Shown one piece after another: positions 8,158 to 8,165 of a DNA stretch of 8,165 nt (positions are counted from its first letter, which is position 1; each line of letters begins with the position of its first letter). Under the pieces are notes generated by a model. It saw only the letters and a program-made list of their open reading frames with translations. It was not told the origin of the DNA and did not search any database. The translations under genes were made by a program, and so were the position numbers. The DNA comes from an uncultured Lachnospiraceae bacterium (GTDB taxonomy: Bacteria; Bacillota; Clostridia; Lachnospirales; Lachnospiraceae). The stretch is taken from assembly GCA_946533525.1 (NCBI GenBank), contig CAMNBW010000056.1, positions 1-8,165 of the forward strand. The letters are read 5' to 3'.

Positions 8158-8165
8158 ACCTCCTT
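8158..8165 (-). promoter_or_regulatory. Ribosome binding site of glnN
   Basis: On the minus strand AAGGAGGT ends 5 nt before the glnN ATG, a full-consensus Shine-Dalgarno sequence that fixes the start at 8152. It is the strongest of the three sites in the operon and suggests high synthase output. The window ends here, so the promoter and any leader RNA element lie outside. Confidence 0.88.

Overview
The window holds three complete, tightly packed genes, all read from the minus strand, with no frameshifts, RNA genes, mobile elements, repeat arrays or long non-coding stretches. In transcription order they are a type III glutamine synthetase (glnN, 8152 to 6056), the large subunit of glutamate synthase (gltB, 6032 to 1536) and the small subunit of glutamate synthase (gltD, 1522 to 11). 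The gaps are 23 and 13 nt, each gene has its own Shine-Dalgarno sequence, and neither gap has room for a promoter or terminator. This is best read as one operon.

Together the genes encode the whole GS-GOGAT route of ammonium assimilation. GlnN makes glutamine from glutamate, ammonium and ATP. GltB and GltD then use that glutamine, 2-oxoglutarate and NADPH to make two glutamates. One glutamate goes back to GlnN and one is net gain.

The organism is probably an anaerobic Firmicute of the class Clostridia, with moderate GC. The reasons are the strong AGGAGG-type ribosome binding sites, the type III glutamine synthetase (common in Clostridia and Bacteroidetes), the short CxxxCxxxC form of the second cysteine group in GltD, and frequent AGG/AGA arginine and ATA isoleucine codons. 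This is inference from style and gene type. No marker gene for taxonomy is present.

Region by region: 1-10 is only ten bases past the gltD stop and cannot be interpreted. 11-1522 is gltD, 1523-1535 is the gap, 1536-6032 is gltB, 6033-6055 is the gap (with a possible small hairpin over the gltB ribosome binding site), 6056-8152 is glnN, and 8153-8165 is the glnN ribosome binding site. The promoter and any nitrogen-responsive leader lie beyond base 8165 and are not visible.

I looked for a novel system and did not find one. This is core nitrogen metabolism. The points worth a second look are the operon arrangement, a possible translational hairpin before gltB, and small sequence variations in GltB and GltD.
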